A DNA stretch of 64,000 bases from Diplosphaera chodatii (lineage: Eukaryota; Chlorophyta; Trebouxiophyceae; Prasiolales; Stichococcaceae), in the NCBI GenBank assembly GCA_032358165.1, contig JAALGY010000010.1, forward strand, positions 620,001-684,000, given 5' to 3'. The notes beneath the pieces were generated by a model. That model saw nothing but the letters and a program-made list of their open reading frames with translations, ran no database searches and was not told the origin of the DNA. The translations under genes were made by a program, and so were the position numbers. Positions 23,151 to 34,238 of this stretch are shown here, piece after piece. Positions within the stretch are counted from its first letter, which is position 1. Each line of letters opens with the position of its first letter.

Positions 23151-26100
23151 ATGGCGCCCAACAATGCATCCAAGTCTGACCCAGACGTCTGCGACGACCG
23201 TGTCAGGTGCGTGTGCCGCCTAGCGGCACATCACTTGCTTCCAGGATACCCGTGCGCGGATGAAGACATGTATGGACAGGAGCACGGCACTGTTGGACCG
23301 CGCATGCCGCAGGCTGCTCCTGGACAAGCTCGATGGCGCGGTGGAGCGGTACAGCACCGCACGGCAGTGGCACTTCCTCGAGATCTGCCTGGGCATGGCG
23401 ATCGCCGTTGTCCTATTCTACATCGGCAACCTGTGGTACCAGGGCGCGCTGTCCAAGTGCGTGCCAATTTGCCCCTCCACCGGTGGCTGGCAAGCCAGGC
23501 GCTGCAGCACGTGTACGTCAGCCATACGTCGTTCATTCAGCCAGTCAGTGAGCTGTGGGGACGAATGCATCAGTTCCAGATGGGATGACATGAAAGGGAC
23601 AACTGCAGGCGGCAGAAGGAGAAGCGGTTGCGGCGAGCGGTGCAGACCCTCAACGAGCTGGACCCGGATCAGCTCAAGCGGCTGTTCAGAGAGGTGAGAT
23701 ATGCATCGTCGGCAATGCACTCCGCAAGTTTCATCATATGGGTAGCGCCCGTGCCCTTCCAGCATTGGTGTGTCGCGCTGGTTGCAGGGCAACATGGACA
23801 TGCCGGCGTGGCTGATGAACCCCGACTATGAGCGGCCCGGCTGGGTGCGCACCCCTGCTGCATGTGGGCCGATAGGAGAAGCAGACAGCGTGCATCCAGA
23901 GCTGTGAGGCTGCACTTAAGCGCTTCTAAGCCGATCGAGCACTGTGTGGATCACGCTGCTACCTGCAGGTCAACGGCGTCATTGAGCAGCTTTGGCCGCG
24001 CATGGCCCGCATCATGGAGGTGGGTCGGTGCTGTAGTTGAACAGCTGCATGCCGGCTGGCACACTGCGTCTGCCGATTTGAAGCATGACTTCGCATGCCG
24101 CAGATGGCGGTACACAGTTGTGCAGGTGGCTGAACCGTGCGCTGCTGGCACATCTGCAGGAGCAGCTGTCGGAGGTGCTGGAGCAGGTCCTGGACGAGAA
24201 CTCGCCCCGCTGGATCACCGGCGTGAAGCTGACGCGGCTGACCATGGGCGAGAAGGTGAGAGGATGCCTGCTTCCTTCACATTCTAGTCACTTGTGTGTG
24301 TTGGGTCTCAGGCCTGTGTTGAAGGCTGCACCACATCATGATGGCGTTGTTGCAGCGACATCAGCATTCACATGGGGGTGGGTTACAGCTGCCCTACTTT
24401 GCTCTCTGCCAAGAGCAGTTACACCTCCAGCCACAGATGCAATATGTGCCTGGAAGTGCAGCCACCGGAGATCACCTCCATCAAGGCGTACAAGGGCCAA
24501 GATGCGACATCTCGAGCGTACGAGGAGGTCACACTGGACTGCGATTTCATGTGGAGCGGTGACACTCGTCACCTGAGGACTGTGACATCGTCTGCGCGCA
24601 GCATCCCTTGCGTGCCACCCTGCAACACCTCAGGCCTTGACTCAGTGAGGTGCATCATGTTCTGACTGCAGGGAACCAGGAGGCGCAGCTGCTGATCAAG
24701 CCGCTGCCAAAGCCCCTGCAGCTCACGCCACTCATGCCAGCCGCCAAGGTGGATACAACATCTGAACGCGGTCTAATTTGCATCCGCATACTGCGCGCAT
24801 TCTACAGCAATGCGAGTGCCATTTGTGAAAGCTAATTCTGCGGGCCACAGGTGCTTGGCAACCTGATAGTGCTGAAGGTGGGCATGGAGGATTTCAACGT
24901 CAGCGGCAAGATGCGGATTGCGATGCGGCCGCTGCTCGACCGCACGCCCATCGTCGGCGCCTTCAAGGTGCACATCTTTGGTGTCCAATCCTTTCAGCCG
25001 CTGCTACCATTGATGTTGTGTGACGGTGCTGCTTTTGCATGGCCTAGTCATGTTGATATCTGAGTCCGTCTCGTCCCTCGTCTGTGGAGCTGCTTGCATG
25101 GAAGCGGGTGTCTGGGCCGGCCCTGCACAGATTGCCAATCAAGTTTGCGAGGGTTGCCCCTTATCAGCCCTGTCACCGAATGCGAGCAGTGCAAGATAAC
25201 CTTCACAATCTTGTTGCTACCCTTTGCTGCAGTTCTCACTGACACAGCCGCCCAAGTACCATTACCACCTGTCACTCTATGGCGGTGACCTCACGCTTCT
25301 GCCTGGCGTGGAGGCCTGGCTCGACAGCGTCATCAACGACTGCGTCATCCAGTGCGTCGCCTCTGCGGCCGTGCCGGCCACTCAGCCCAATGAAATACTG
25401 ACATCCATGAGCAGTGTCAGACCAACGCTACAGCCAGCCTGTGTCCCTGCTATATCTGCTTGGCGCTGTTGCTGCTGACCGTTTCTATGTATGTCGCAGG
25501 TCATACATGATTCCAGATGGGTATGTGATGCCACTTGTGGACGGCGACCTGACGGTTGACCTGCCCCAGGGCATCCTGTTTGTGCGCCTGATCGAGGCAA
25601 GCTACAGGGTTGTGCCTGGCGATCGATCACCCATAGTCCAGCGCTGTGCATGCCCTGCCAGGCCGCCAAGCAGAGGTCTTGATCTGCAGGTTGTCAACGT
25701 CCCGAAGACAGACTGGTTGGGCAAGTGCGACCCCTATGTTGTGTGAGCGTCTTGCCCCGACTAAGTGCCCGTGTACCAGTGCAGCTGATGTATTGTACAC
25801 CCCAAGCAGATCCTGCAACAGCTGTGTCGCAAGCGTATCCTGCAACCTTGCAAAACAATTCTGTTCATTGCATAATGAAATGTCGAGAGCATGCGCTGCA
25901 GCATGTGGACGCGCAACAGTCGGAAATCCAAGTCGCCGACAAAGCACAACACCTACCACCCGCGCTGGGAGGACGCCTTCGAGGCGGCGCCCTACATCTT
26001 TCTGGTCCAGGTGCCCTGTACCCTGTGGCAGCATGGCTGCTGGCTGCTTCGTGCACATACGAGCAGCATTGCGACGTGCCCTGCGTCCCGAGGCAGTTGA

Positions 26101-28212
26101 GCTGCTGGCGGCTCCGTGCACAAGTGGGAAACGCACTGCAACTGGACATGCTTGGTGCCTTGCAAGTGCAGGAGCCAGATGTGCAGCGGCTGCACATCGA
26201 GGTGAGGCGGGCACTGCGCTCACTGCATCGGTCTACCACTGCTGGACACTTGACACACGACTACACTAGCTGAGCAGCATGCGCTCTGTTGACGACATCA
26301 ACTCAGCTTGTTGCTGTGCAGCTGTACGACTGGGATGTCATGGGCAAGGAGAAGGTGGGCACGGGGCAGTCAGAGCCGATCAAGGAGCTGCCCGCCGGCC
26401 AGCCGCAGGACCTATGGATCCCGCTGGAGCTCGAGACAGCCGAGGTGCATGGTGCCCTGCCTCCCCTCTCCCAGCACATGTTTCGGTCCATCGGGCGCTG
26501 CGCCTGAGAGCGCTTGCTGTTTGGACGTTCAAAGAGTTCATCCGCAGCGCCAGTGAATATTAGGAGGCCCTTTGCACACGCTGCTTAGGACCTGTAAGAG
26601 ACAGGCTGATGCACCTGCACTGCCCTGCGTTGGCCTCGTGCAGCTGGCTGACTTGGGGTGTGCCACGACGCGCTGCAGAACAAGGGCGGCGACTGGATGG
26701 AGGAGCTCGAGGACACGCTGGGCAAGGTCAAGCAGGGCCTCAAGCTCGGGCACCGCAAGGGCGAGTGCAAGGCCCACTTCCAGGTGTGCTGCCGCCACTT
26801 GCACACCTTGCACGATGGTTTTCGGACTGCGGTCACGCTCATTGATGTCATGCATGCACACAAGCTGGCTTGCTCCGCATGTGGTAGGCCCCGGACGCCG
26901 CTGTGTCCCGCAACTGCAGGTGACGTACCAGCCCATTGGCAAGGATGAGGTCAAGCGCATCAGGGACGGTGAAGACCCTAACCCGAATGCGGACGACGAC
27001 CAGGCATGTGCCACATACTTTCGGTGACAGGCAGCCAGATGGTGCATTGCACAGGCAGGCTGTGCACATAAGTGCACCAGTCGCCGTCATGCTAATACAG
27101 CTGCCGCTTGCTGGTCTGTGCGCAGGTGCACGACTATCTGAAGGGCGGCATCCTCTACGTGTATGTCAAGCAGGCGAGCTACCATTGTCGACCACGCCTG
27201 TGTGCCCGTCACTGGCTAACACAGATGGGCACAGCTCATCCTGTTCGGTTAAATTCCCTTACAGGCACTTCATCTGGTGCGGAAGGCCAAGATACTGAAC
27301 CCTGTCTTGTCAGCAAAGAGCCAGGTCAAGGTGAGGCGCAGTCATGGCCCACATGCGGAGCAATTGCCTATCGTGTACAGCAATGCACCGTGTTTGCTGC
27401 TCATTGTCGGACAATGTGTCACATGGTGTTGCGTTGACTGCAAGCACCGATCGAGCAGGTGGAAGTAGCAGACCAGGTCCAGTACACTGCAGCGGGTCGT
27501 GGGAAGCATGGCGACCTGACGTGAGCATCACCTTGTTTTCTGCTGGACTGGAAGAGGAAAGCAGGCTACACGGCGACTGCTTGTCGCACAGCAGCTGTTC
27601 GTCTTGCATGGTGAGTGCAGCCTGCTCACTGGTCAGACTGGCATCTACCGCAGATTTGACGAGCGGCTGGAGTTTATATTGCCTGGCCATCTTGCGGAGG
27701 ACAACAACCTCATGGTGCATCTTGAGGTCTGGGACTACAGGTGCGGCTTTTTGATGCACACTGGCAGCTGCTGAGCTCCCGCAGAGACTGGCCGATCACG
27801 CAGGTGGCATCACCCGCTGCATCAACAGTGGTGCTCTGTGCAACTGGGGTGGGCCAGCCTGTGCGCAGGTTGATCGACACGTTCCAGGGGAAGCTGGACG
27901 TCCCGCTGATGGAGGTCAAGCGGAGACACCATCTCAAAGACACCGCTCGGCTGGAGGGGGTTCGCCAGGTATATCAATGGCTGCACACGACAGCCAATGT
28001 GCACATGTGCACAGGGTAGTAGCATAGCTTCGTTGTGCTGTGTTGCTTGCAGTGCGGGGCGATGCACGTCGCAGCACCTGGCATTTTGCCCTGTGTAATC
28101 GGCGGACAATCACAGACACGGCGTGTGACATTGATCCTTTGAAATCCTGCACTCGCTGCAGGGCGAGCTGAGGTTCGAGATGCAGTGGATGGGCATCCTG
28201 GAGGGCGCATAA
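23151..28212 (+). CDS. Synaptotagmin/extended-synaptotagmin-type membrane tether (TM-SMP-C2-C2)
   Basis: Such proteins tether the ER to the plasma membrane and move lipids through the SMP domain. Exon 1 starts at ATG 23151; exon 2 (from about 23280) encodes a hydrophobic anchor ([19 protein letters not shown]). The SMP domain spans about 23990-25340 ([63 protein letters not shown]). C2A, about 25690-26450, keeps likely calcium ligands ([34 protein letters not shown]). C2B, about 27126-27990, has [16 protein letters not shown] and HLEVWDY but fewer acidic ligands. The frame ends [10 protein letters not shown] at TAA 28210-28212. The domain order matches plant SYT1-5. Individual splice sites in the SMP region were not all checked. 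Confidence 0.9.
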
Positions 28213-28689
28213 CCCTCCGCTGCCACTGCTGGTGCCGTGGATGGCATAGCTTCCCTGCCAGTCGATTCAGTTGGCACGGAAGGCTCGTCAGTTCTGTGCT
28301 TCAGTTAGCACGAAGTGTCTGTCTTATGTCTGTGACACATCTACGCATAGCACATGTCCTTTCAGTCGTGCTGTTTGTTTTTTGGTCTTCTCCAGGTGTT
28401 CATTGTTGGCAGCGTGCAGTACCTTGTATGTGTGTCCGTTGCTGGTCATCACTGCAACGTCTGAGGGTAAAGGCGGGGCGGCAAGCTAGTGTAACACATC
28501 TTCAGGACATGCACAGCAGAGCGCTTGAGACGACTTCGGCTCCCCAAGGAACAGCATCACCTGAGGTCGCAAGCATCGAGTTTCTCGCAAGCGAAAATGC
28601 CGCTGAATCCGACCAAGCATGCATGCATCTTGGACTGGCTGATCCCTGTGCACGTCATAGAGATCCACATGTGCGCTTCTACTCACAAG
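28213..28689. other. 3' flank of the synaptotagmin-type gene, no gene seen
   Basis: The region is of ordinary composition, includes short T/G-rich runs near 28370, and ends where AT-rich sequence begins. No coding exon was recognised. Confidence 0.45.
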
Positions 28690-29140
28690 CTTCAATTGTA
28701 TCTCGAGTAGTACCCTTTGATAGTTATGAACAGCACATAACGGTAGGTCATAATTTACAAGAACATTCTATGATTTTAATTAAAGGAGGTCGAGTAAAGG
28801 ATCTACCAGGAGTAAAATATCGTGTAATTAGAGGTAAATTAGATGTTCAAGGTGTATTAAATAGAAAAACCTCACGGTCTAAATACGGAACAAAAAAATA
28901 AAATATTTTTTCGATAATTAGCTGTTTCTCGAATTTAAATTTAAATACTTTTAAATGAAAAATAAAGTTTTTTAATTGTTGTGTTAATTTAAAAATTGTT
29001 TACAATTTTAAAATTAAGTCTTAAAAAGTTTATACTTGTTGCCAACTTTTGATAGCGACCCTTTAGGGTTTGCTATTAATAGTATGCTTTGCCGTCGTGG
29101 TGGAAACGGGCAAGGGTCAATAACAAAACGTGCAATTCCA
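28690..29140. other. AT-rich organelle-derived insert (NUPT or NUMT)
   Basis: Composition changes abruptly from GC-rich nuclear DNA to strongly AT-rich DNA and back. The insert contains the 3' end of an organellar rps12 gene (28745-28901) followed by intergenic sequence almost wholly A and T (28902-29035), then a more mixed stretch with GCGACCCTTTAGGG that may be an organellar intergenic repeat. Left and right limits are estimates from composition. Plastid versus mitochondrial source is unresolved. An assembly chimera is possible. Confidence 0.72.
28745..28901 (+). pseudogene. rps12: rps12 C-terminal fragment (organellar ribosomal protein uS12)
   Basis: The frame from GGT at 28745 reads [19 protein letters not shown], then [14 protein letters not shown] and SRSKYGTKK, and ends in TAA. 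This is the conserved C-terminal part (about 52 residues) of ribosomal protein S12, which decodes at the ribosomal A site. The N-terminal two thirds are absent: upstream residues do not match the family, so the break is near 28744. The surviving part has no frameshift or stop and keeps AT-rich codons, suggesting recent transfer. It cannot make a working S12 here. Confidence 0.88.
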
Positions 29141-30015
29141 GAGCTGCTGATGCGCTTCAGCGGTTGCAACGGGGTACAGATGCATGAAGCGGACTTCAAT
29201 GGTATCGTTGGTGCTGCAAGCGACTGCTGCCGCGTCCCGATGCTCCGCGCAGCTCGGCTGTCTGACAGCTTGGAAGCCGGTGGAAGCCACAGCGCGAATG
29301 CCGGGTCCCAAAAAGTTCTGGGGCAAAACTCTGTGCGTCCCGCTCGCCAACAGGGGACCGCCTGCGCTTGCGATGTGCCGCACTACCGACCGTAACAGGC
29401 CCCCAGGGCCTCAGGTCAGCACTACAGACCGCGGCTACGCCTCGCTGGCAGCCAGCCGAGGTGACATCGCGGGTTTCGTGACGAGGTTGCGACTCGTCCT
29501 TTGCCGTCTGCCCAACGACAGCAGCCGTGCGCGGGGCTGTAACCACGCGCATACTGTCACATCAACGTACAAAGGCGCACACTGTAGCGCGTTGCATGTT
29601 CCGAAACCGTTTTAGGCGTTTCGTGTCAGGCCTTTCAACCCGTCGGCAGCTACCCGCCCTGTGGCACCTGGGATCTGCACTGCAGTGCTGCTCGCCTTGG
29701 CCCTTGAGTGTACATGTGTAGTCTGTAGTGCAGTGCAGCAGCACCCACCCTGTGCCACAACTCTCACAAGTCTGCACTAAAAAGTTGGCTCACGCTCGCC
29801 GTGCGACGTGCAGTTGTTTATAATTTTAGTAACGGGGTAACCCTGCCGTTTGGCAGAGGGCTATGACCGCTGCAAGTAACTTCGTTACCATTACAACAGA
29901 ATTCTCAGACGCTGTAGTCACTGAAGCATGTTCTGTTCAACACTGCATGCACAACGACATACACAGTGTGATTGAAAGGCCACAGGTTGCGGTTGGACTG
30001 GCATCATCGTAGAGC
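29141..30015. other. Stretch without recognised gene
   Basis: Open frames exist on both strands (for example plus 29184-29615), but none resembles a known family or shows a clear exon pattern. Around 29830-29905 GTAAC...GTTAC inverted motifs flank CCTGCCGTTTGGCAGAGG, a small foldback. It may be repeat or non-coding DNA. Confidence 0.4.
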
Positions 30016-31188
30016 ATGTCCCAAGTTTGCTCTTCAAGCTGCGCTGATCAGCCTGTGTCGCTGCAAGCCCTTGCGACGACGAGCCTGCACCGCACCATCG
30101 GCTTGAGGACGGTGCTACCGCTGCTAGATTGGTGCAAGGCACATCCAGCGCTGCTGGCAGATACTCATCAGGCATGCATACGGTGGGCGCTGCACAGCAG
30201 CTGTTATCTGGCAGCGTGCCATGCCATTGCCTGCAATGCCCGCAAAGTAATGCATGGTGATGTGATGCACCCCAGTGGAAGATGTCGGTTGCGCCTGCAA
30301 TGCGCTAGACCACCTTTCAGCCTGAAGTGCTTTTATCTTGCAGCTTTGTCGTCCAGACTTTCGATGCGCTGGTAGATGTTGAGGGTGCCGCAGCAGTCTC
30401 AGCAGCTCTGGACAACCCCGAGCTGTAAGGCAGTTTCCAACTGCTACCAGACATGCGCAGTCTGCCAGTGTCCTGTCTTCGTACTGCGCTTACGGCACCA
30501 TCTGCGACCATCTGGAAGCGTGCTTCTTGCACCATGATGCAGGTTTGGCATCCTTCAATCTGATTCGGAGGAGCAGCTACGGACAATACGTGCGCTCCGC
30601 ACCCCGGGCAGGATACTGGTCCGGGGCACACCGTCCATTCAGTCAGGTGCATGCGCTCGCCAGCTGCATTCAGGACGCGTCATGTGGACGTGAAGACATT
30701 GCTCAACCGACAGATCCTGCTTGGTTGACTCTAAGATGGTATACTGCTTACGTGCAGCTGGGCCGGCCCCAAACGCTGTGACAGCCATGCCGCTGACAGA
30801 CAGCAGCTGGACAGGCGTGGGAGCTGCGGTGCTTGTAGAAGCACCAGCAGCGGCTACATCAGCAGCTCAGAGGCAGCTCGAGTTCCCTCAGCCCAACTCA
30901 GCGACAGCACCAATGGCCAAAGCTGGCGGTGGCCAAAGCAGCAGATCCGAGGCACCGGCAGCCAGCAGTGTGCATCGTGACAGTGATGATGGTGCCTGTG
31001 TGCCGTGTTATCCATACAGCAGCCTGACAGTGGATGCGCTGTGGCCCCCTGATATAGACCCAGCGCAGCGTGAGCAGCACCTCACAGATGATGACTTTGA
31101 ACTTGTTTTCGGCATGCAAAGGTTTGCATACCAAAAGCTGGCGGCCTGGAAGCGGCTGCGACTCAGGAAAGAGAAGGGCCTGTTTTGA
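30016..31188 (+). CDS. Villin-headpiece domain protein
   Basis: The last exon (to TGA 31186-31188) ends with a villin headpiece, a compact F-actin-binding module of about 60 residues: YPYSSLTVDALWPPDID, then LTDDDFELVFGMQRFAYQKL and LRKEKGLF. The hydrophobic core Phe residues, the AWKR motif and the basic KEKGLF end are all present. The preceding 90 residues are Ala/Ser/Pro-rich and look disordered. Upstream exons are tentative: a piece at about 30341-30420 (FVVQTFDALVDVEGAAAVSA) and one at 30457-30540. ATG 30016 is a guess. No gelsolin repeats were recognised upstream, so this is not a classical villin as far as can be seen. Confidence 0.75.
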
Positions 31189-31690
31189 GAACCTGTTTGA
31201 TTTCAGCAAGGTAGGCGGACATTGGTGTGGTTGCTATTAGATCGCATCCATTGGGGCCGTGGCTGCACCTGGCACTGCGCAGACTGGCCTGGTTCAGAAG
31301 GCATGATGCCATCGGGATATTGCTTTAGTTGCCAGTGATCAAACCACTTCGAAGTGACCACAGCAGATGGGTAGCCGAGCAGATTGGAACTACGGTAGAA
31401 GGGCACGAGCAAAGTGAACAGAGCACGGGCGCGCAAACACGATCAAATGCTGTAAAATGCCTGGCCAAACTAAATTGGCGCCTGCTCTCTGCCTTCCTGT
31501 TTTACAGTGTTACACACTGAGTATACCGTCACTTCCCGCTGCCATTTGAACTAAGCTGGTGCAGCTTGATGCTGGACAAAACCAACAGAGCGGGGACAGG
31601 CGCCAGGAAGCCCGAGAGGAACAAACCTGCAGCCACAGAAGGCCAGCTTGAATGTTGTGGAAGGTGCTGCAGATAGGTGTAGGCACCACC
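31189..31690. other. Convergent intergenic region
   Basis: It lies between the end of the villin-headpiece gene (plus) and the end of a minus-strand gene. No feature was identified. Confidence 0.35.
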
Positions 31691-31699
31691 CAAATGATG

Positions 31700-34163
31700 G
31701 CGCTCTTGCACCATGCTGGCAGAGCAATCGGCCTGCACAATTTCAACATGTGCGCACCTGCTTGTGGCAGCACGCTGTAACAGCCAAATGAGCGAGCCAC
31801 GTGCACAGCGGCCGCGCCTGTGCTGACACGACCAAGCACACGCAGCAGGTAGCGCCGCTGCCCAATGGATGCTGCAGGGTGTACACGAGGATGCCCTCGC
31901 TGATGAGCTTGACAACACCCTCTGGTAACAAGGCAGCATTGATGGTGCAGCCACCGCATGCACACACGCTGTACAGACTGAGTCAACAGCCTTGAAACTC
32001 ACCTAGACCCATGCGGAACTGGTAGGCGGGCAGATCATCTGCTTCCGCCTCGTCCTCAGAGGCCGCGCCCTCATCACCGGCGCCGCCCTGCCAGACAATC
32101 AGACGGCGATGCGTGTATGATGCTGCTTGGACCTTGCAGAGGCGTGCAGGAGTGTTGGAGAATGCACTGCAGTACCTGCCGCAGCGGCAGCCGCTCCGCC
32201 ACAGCCCACAGGTCAGACTCGCCCTCCGGCACCTCCCGCGGGGCGCCCCACACGCCGCTGGATCTGCGTAATGACGGCAGACGACAGCCATCTGACGACC
32301 TCAGCCCGTGCTACGTGTCTACACCCACAAGACATAATACCTGCACACATTTTCTTGCCTCATCTTCTTGCTTCAAGTCGGCCACACGCAGCGCAGCTGG
32401 GGCACCGCGTGATGTGCAGCCTGCTGCCGGTGGCTCCCCTGTTGCACCAGAGTCAGGCAGTCACCAGTCAGCGCTCCGCACCTGGGGACGGAGCGCCAGA
32501 CGATGGAGCGCGCCATGTCTGTCAGCAGCGTGTCGACCACCGTCACACGCGCCGGGCCGGGCAGCGCTGCAAAGCCGGGGCTGCTGACCAGCGCGTCCAT
32601 CAGCGGCCGCACCTGCCCATTGAGCACTCCAACCCTTGTGCACATGCTGGTGCACTGCGCCTTTTTGCTAGTGCACTTGCTCACTCAGCTGCCTGAGACC
32701 TGCTCACATGCTGTGCCGGCACAAGTGCAACCGCACCTTCTGCCTGAAGCTGTCTGGGAAGTACTCGTGAACGTGCCGGCACCAGTGCAGCGGCACGCCC
32801 TCCTCGATCAGCGCCAGCACCTCTGCTGTCTCCTCGTTGCCTGAGCCAGCATCGTGACCAAGCACCTTCAGCGTCTCTACCGTCTGCTGTGACCTGGCAC
32901 CTTGCGATGCGATCCTCGGTTGCACTGCAGTGACCATGCGAACGGCAGCATCCTGACCGCACCTGCAAGCAGCGCTGTCTCCTGTGGAGACACAACGATG
33001 GCCTTGGCCCAGGGGCTGCCGTCTGTGGCGCCATTCGCCGAGAAGGACGCGATTTGGAAGGGACGGTCCGGCCTGACCCCGCGTGAGTGCAGGTATGCTG
33101 CCAGGGCTGTGTGGCCACGCAGCCCGCAGAAATGGTACGGCGCCATCTGCAGCGTGATCTGCACAGGTAGCAGGGAACGCCAGTGGGCAGTTGCTCTCTC
33201 GCCGTGTCAAGCGACAAGATGCGGTCTTGCAATGGAATATCTTGCCCAGTGCGACATCAGCCACTCACCTGATTAGCCAGGTCCTTGTGAAATGTGAGCC
33301 TACATGCAATGGTCAGGTTCATGGACGATGTACCAGGAGCATGTTGACAATGCGTTAGCATTGCCCCACTGGCACATCCGGTCAAGTGCTCTCACTTTCG
33401 TTGCACCGGCGGGGGCTCACCTGACACCTGTGTCGCCGTCTGTGCGCTGCATCAGCAGAAGCTGCGAAGCAACAGATGCAGACAAGTAGGTACATGCACA
33501 GCGCACCCTATTAACCCGTCAAGCATATGGACAACCATGCGGCAGAACAGTCTGGCACTGTCGTCAGTTTGCACCTGCAGAAGGCTGTCTGTGGGCGCAT
33601 CATTTGCAGCAAGGCTCTCTGCTGCATCTGCTCCCTCCCCATGGTGCTCCTCGGCCTCTGCCATCCCTCGCAAAGCTTGGACAGCCAGCCACCAGCACCC
33701 TCTAGAAGCTGACTGTTGGACTGGCGCTGTTTCTTGTTTGCACGTCAGGCAGCGTCGCGACAGCACGCTGCGCTTGTCCAAGGAAACCTCCAAGCAAATT
33801 GCTCCGGTGTCAATGTGCGCCAAGTGCCGAGATCCCTGAAGCCTTACAACATCAGCTGACCTTCAATCTTACGTCGTTGAAAGCAACACACGGGCAAGTT
33901 TCCGGATTGACGACCAGAGACCGAAACGCCACAGCGAAGCAGGTCTCGTCCTTCACGTGGTCTGGAAGTAGCTGGAATATGAGGTGCGGCAATTGCCAAT
34001 GCAGTGCAAGGGGAATAGAAGGGAATTCCCCTTGGCCAGTGCTTGACAATCGTGAGGTAGTGTACGGTATATGACACGTGCTGCCCATGAAACTTGCTTG
34101 CTGGAACAGCATGCACACGTTTTGGCAGTGACGCACAATGGCGGCCTGGACAATGGGTGACAT
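31700..34163 (-). CDS. Uncharacterised multi-exon gene
   Basis: I do not recognise the family. Coding-looking minus-strand exons with good GT/AG borders include 34163-34080 (MSPIVQAAIVRHCQNV), about 33965-33870 (LPDHVKDETCFAVAFRSLVV), about 33830-33735 (LAHIDTGAICLEVSLDKRSV), 33160-32963 (ITLQMAPYHFCGLRGHTALA, then FQIASFSANGATDGSPWAKA), about 32893-32740 (ALIEEGVPLHWCRHVHEYFP), about 32640-32490 (VRPLMDALVSSPGFAALPG), 32272-32178 (GVWGAPREVPEGESDLWAVA) and 32110-32012 (THRRLIVWQGG, acidic patch, LPAYQFRMGL). A last exon near 31920-31840 (EGVVKLISEGILVYTLQ) may follow; the stop is not fixed. No signal peptide or membrane segment is obvious. It starts about 75 bases past the metaxin stop on the same strand. 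Confidence 0.55.
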
Positions 34164-34238
34164 ACATTCACGGCTGAATGTGCTCCTTTTGCATCACCGC
34201 AGCCTGGTGCAGTGCGGCAATCACTGCCGTCTAACCCA

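Noticed and set aside
29184..29615. Open frame next to the organellar insert as a coding gene
   Set aside because: No family resemblance, no splice pattern, and equally long frames on the opposite strand.
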